This document shows, in pieces, positions 63,239-64,000 of a DNA stretch of 64,000 nucleotides. The DNA comes from Caballeronia sp. dw_276 (GTDB lineage Bacteria > Pseudomonadota > Gammaproteobacteria > Burkholderiales > Burkholderiaceae): the NCBI RefSeq assembly GCF_018449635.1, contig NZ_JAAVUV010000008.1:124001-188000 (forward strand). Reading direction: 5' to 3'. Under the pieces are notes generated by a model that had not been told where the DNA came from, did no database searches, and saw nothing but the letters and a program-made list of their open reading frames with translations. The first letter of the stretch is position 1. Each line of letters opens with the position of its first letter. The position numbers and the translations under genes were made by a program.

Positions 63239-64000
63239 ATGACCAGGCCTCTCGAAGGAATCAAGATCATCGACTTCACGCACGTTCAGGCTGGACCGGC
63301 TTGCACGCAGTTGCTCGCGTGGTTCGGCGCGGACGTGATCAAAGTCGAACGCCCGGGTTCCGGTGACGTGACGCGCACGCAATTGCGCGATATCCCGGAT
63401 GTGGATGCGCTTTACTTCACGATGTTGAACAGCAACAAGAAGTCCCTGACCCTCGACACCAAGAAGCCGGAAGGCAAGGAAGTGCTCGAAAAGCTCATCA
63501 GGGAATCGGACGTGATGGTCGAGAACTTTGGCCCGGGCGCGCTCGACCGGATGGGTTTTCCGTGGGAGCACATCAAAGAACTGAATCCGAAGATGATCCT
63601 CGCGTCGGTCAAGGGCTTCAGCGACGGCCATCATTACGACGACCTCAAGGTCTACGAAAACGTCGCGCAATGCGCGGGTGGATCGGCATCGACCACGGGC
63701 TTCTGGGACGGTCCTCCGACCATCAGCGCAGCCGCGCTCGGCGACAGCAATACCGGCATGCATCTGGCCATCGGCATTCTGACGGCCCTGATTGGACGCG
63801 ATAAAACCGGCAAGGGCCAGAAGGTGGCGGTATCGATGCAGGACAGCGTGCTCAATCTCTGCCGGGTCAAGCTGCGTGACCAGCAGCGTCTGGATCGCCT
63901 GGGGTATCTGGAAGAGTATCCGCAATATCCGCATGGCGAATTCAGCGACGTCGTGCCGCGCGGCGGCAATGCAGGCGGCGGCGGTCAGCCGGGCTGGGTG
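63239..64000 (+). CDS. frc: Formyl-CoA:oxalate CoA-transferase, 5' part
   Basis: The first 254 codons of a family III CoA-transferase; the gene runs off the window's right edge. It has the catalytic D169 (AALGDSNTG) and the glycine loop GGGGQPG (246-252) that is diagnostic of formyl-CoA transferase, plus [24 protein letters not shown] lies about ten bases before the ATG at 63239. Frc moves CoA from formyl-CoA to oxalate, feeding oxalyl-CoA decarboxylase in oxalate degradation. An oxc gene would be expected just outside the window. Confidence 0.93.
   Translation, partial: MTRPLEGIKIIDFTHVQAGPACTQLLAWFGADVIKVERPGSGDVTRTQLRDIPDVDALYFTMLNSNKKSLTLDTKKPEGKEVLEKLIRESDVMVENFGPGALDRMGFPWEHIKELNPKMILASVKGFSDGHHYDDLKVYENVAQCAGGSASTTGFWDGPPTISAAALGDSNTGMHLAIGILTALIGRDKTGKGQKVAVSMQDSVLNLCRVKLRDQQRLDRLGYLEEYPQYPHGEFSDVVPRGGNAGGGGQPGWV

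Overview
The window looks like chromosomal DNA of a Burkholderiaceae beta-proteobacterium, most likely Paraburkholderia, Caballeronia or a close relative. The sequence is GC-rich. It has many LysR/AraC/MarR regulators, three-part efflux systems with NodT-type outer-membrane lipoproteins, CoA-transferases and SDRs, and small proteins of a Burkholderia flavour. I assign the genus from general protein character only. I see no rRNA, tRNA, insertion sequence, integrase, prophage or CRISPR array. The right edge cuts through an oxalate-type formyl-CoA transferase gene.

Layout. 0-4 kb: OsmC peroxidase, a ChaA-type cation/proton antiporter, a 49-residue basic protein behind a strong promoter with a palindrome at its start site, and a purine permease. 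4-13 kb: a gamma-glutamyltransferase, a LysR regulator and a divergent five-gene oligopeptide ABC transporter, together fitting capture and hydrolysis of gamma-glutamyl peptides. 13-18.5 kb: an OprD-family porin and, convergent to it, a tauD-tauA-tauB-tauC-type sulfonate operon. 18.6-22.4 kb: an HD hydrolase divergent from a GlxA-like regulator, then a string of small proteins including DUF3072. 22.5-28 kb: LysR, then MarR-EmrA-EmrB-outer-membrane-factor drug efflux. 28-31.7 kb: LysR, CaiB/BaiF CoA-transferase and MFS permease. 32-34.2 kb: four small paralogous proteins surrounding a cold-shock gene. 34.6-40.5 kb: a signalling block (chemoreceptor, DUF4126 membrane protein, degenerate receiver, NarL-type response regulator, hybrid histidine kinase). 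40.7-46.8 kb: SDR, VOC protein with HMG-CoA lyase, hotdog thioesterase, MHS-type permease, zinc peptidase, TetR. 46.9-48.7 kb: an AbiEi/AbiEii toxin-antitoxin pair. 48.8-54.2 kb: an AaeXAB-like aromatic-acid efflux operon with outer-membrane factor and MarR. 54.3-57.2 kb: a coupled MoxR/CobS-like AAA ATPase and CobT-like VWA protein with no chelatase nearby. 57.7-64 kb: threonine aldolase, LysR/aldo-keto reductase pair, SDR/AraC pair and frc.

The most interesting observations are the four-member small-protein family around cspA, the orphan AAA-VWA pair, 21-bp-spaced direct repeats that look like the operator of the linked AraC regulator, and the tandem 21-bp-spaced repeats with an apparently leaderless start at the marR gene. 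Most of the rest is ordinary accessory metabolism and transport of a soil or plant-associated bacterium.
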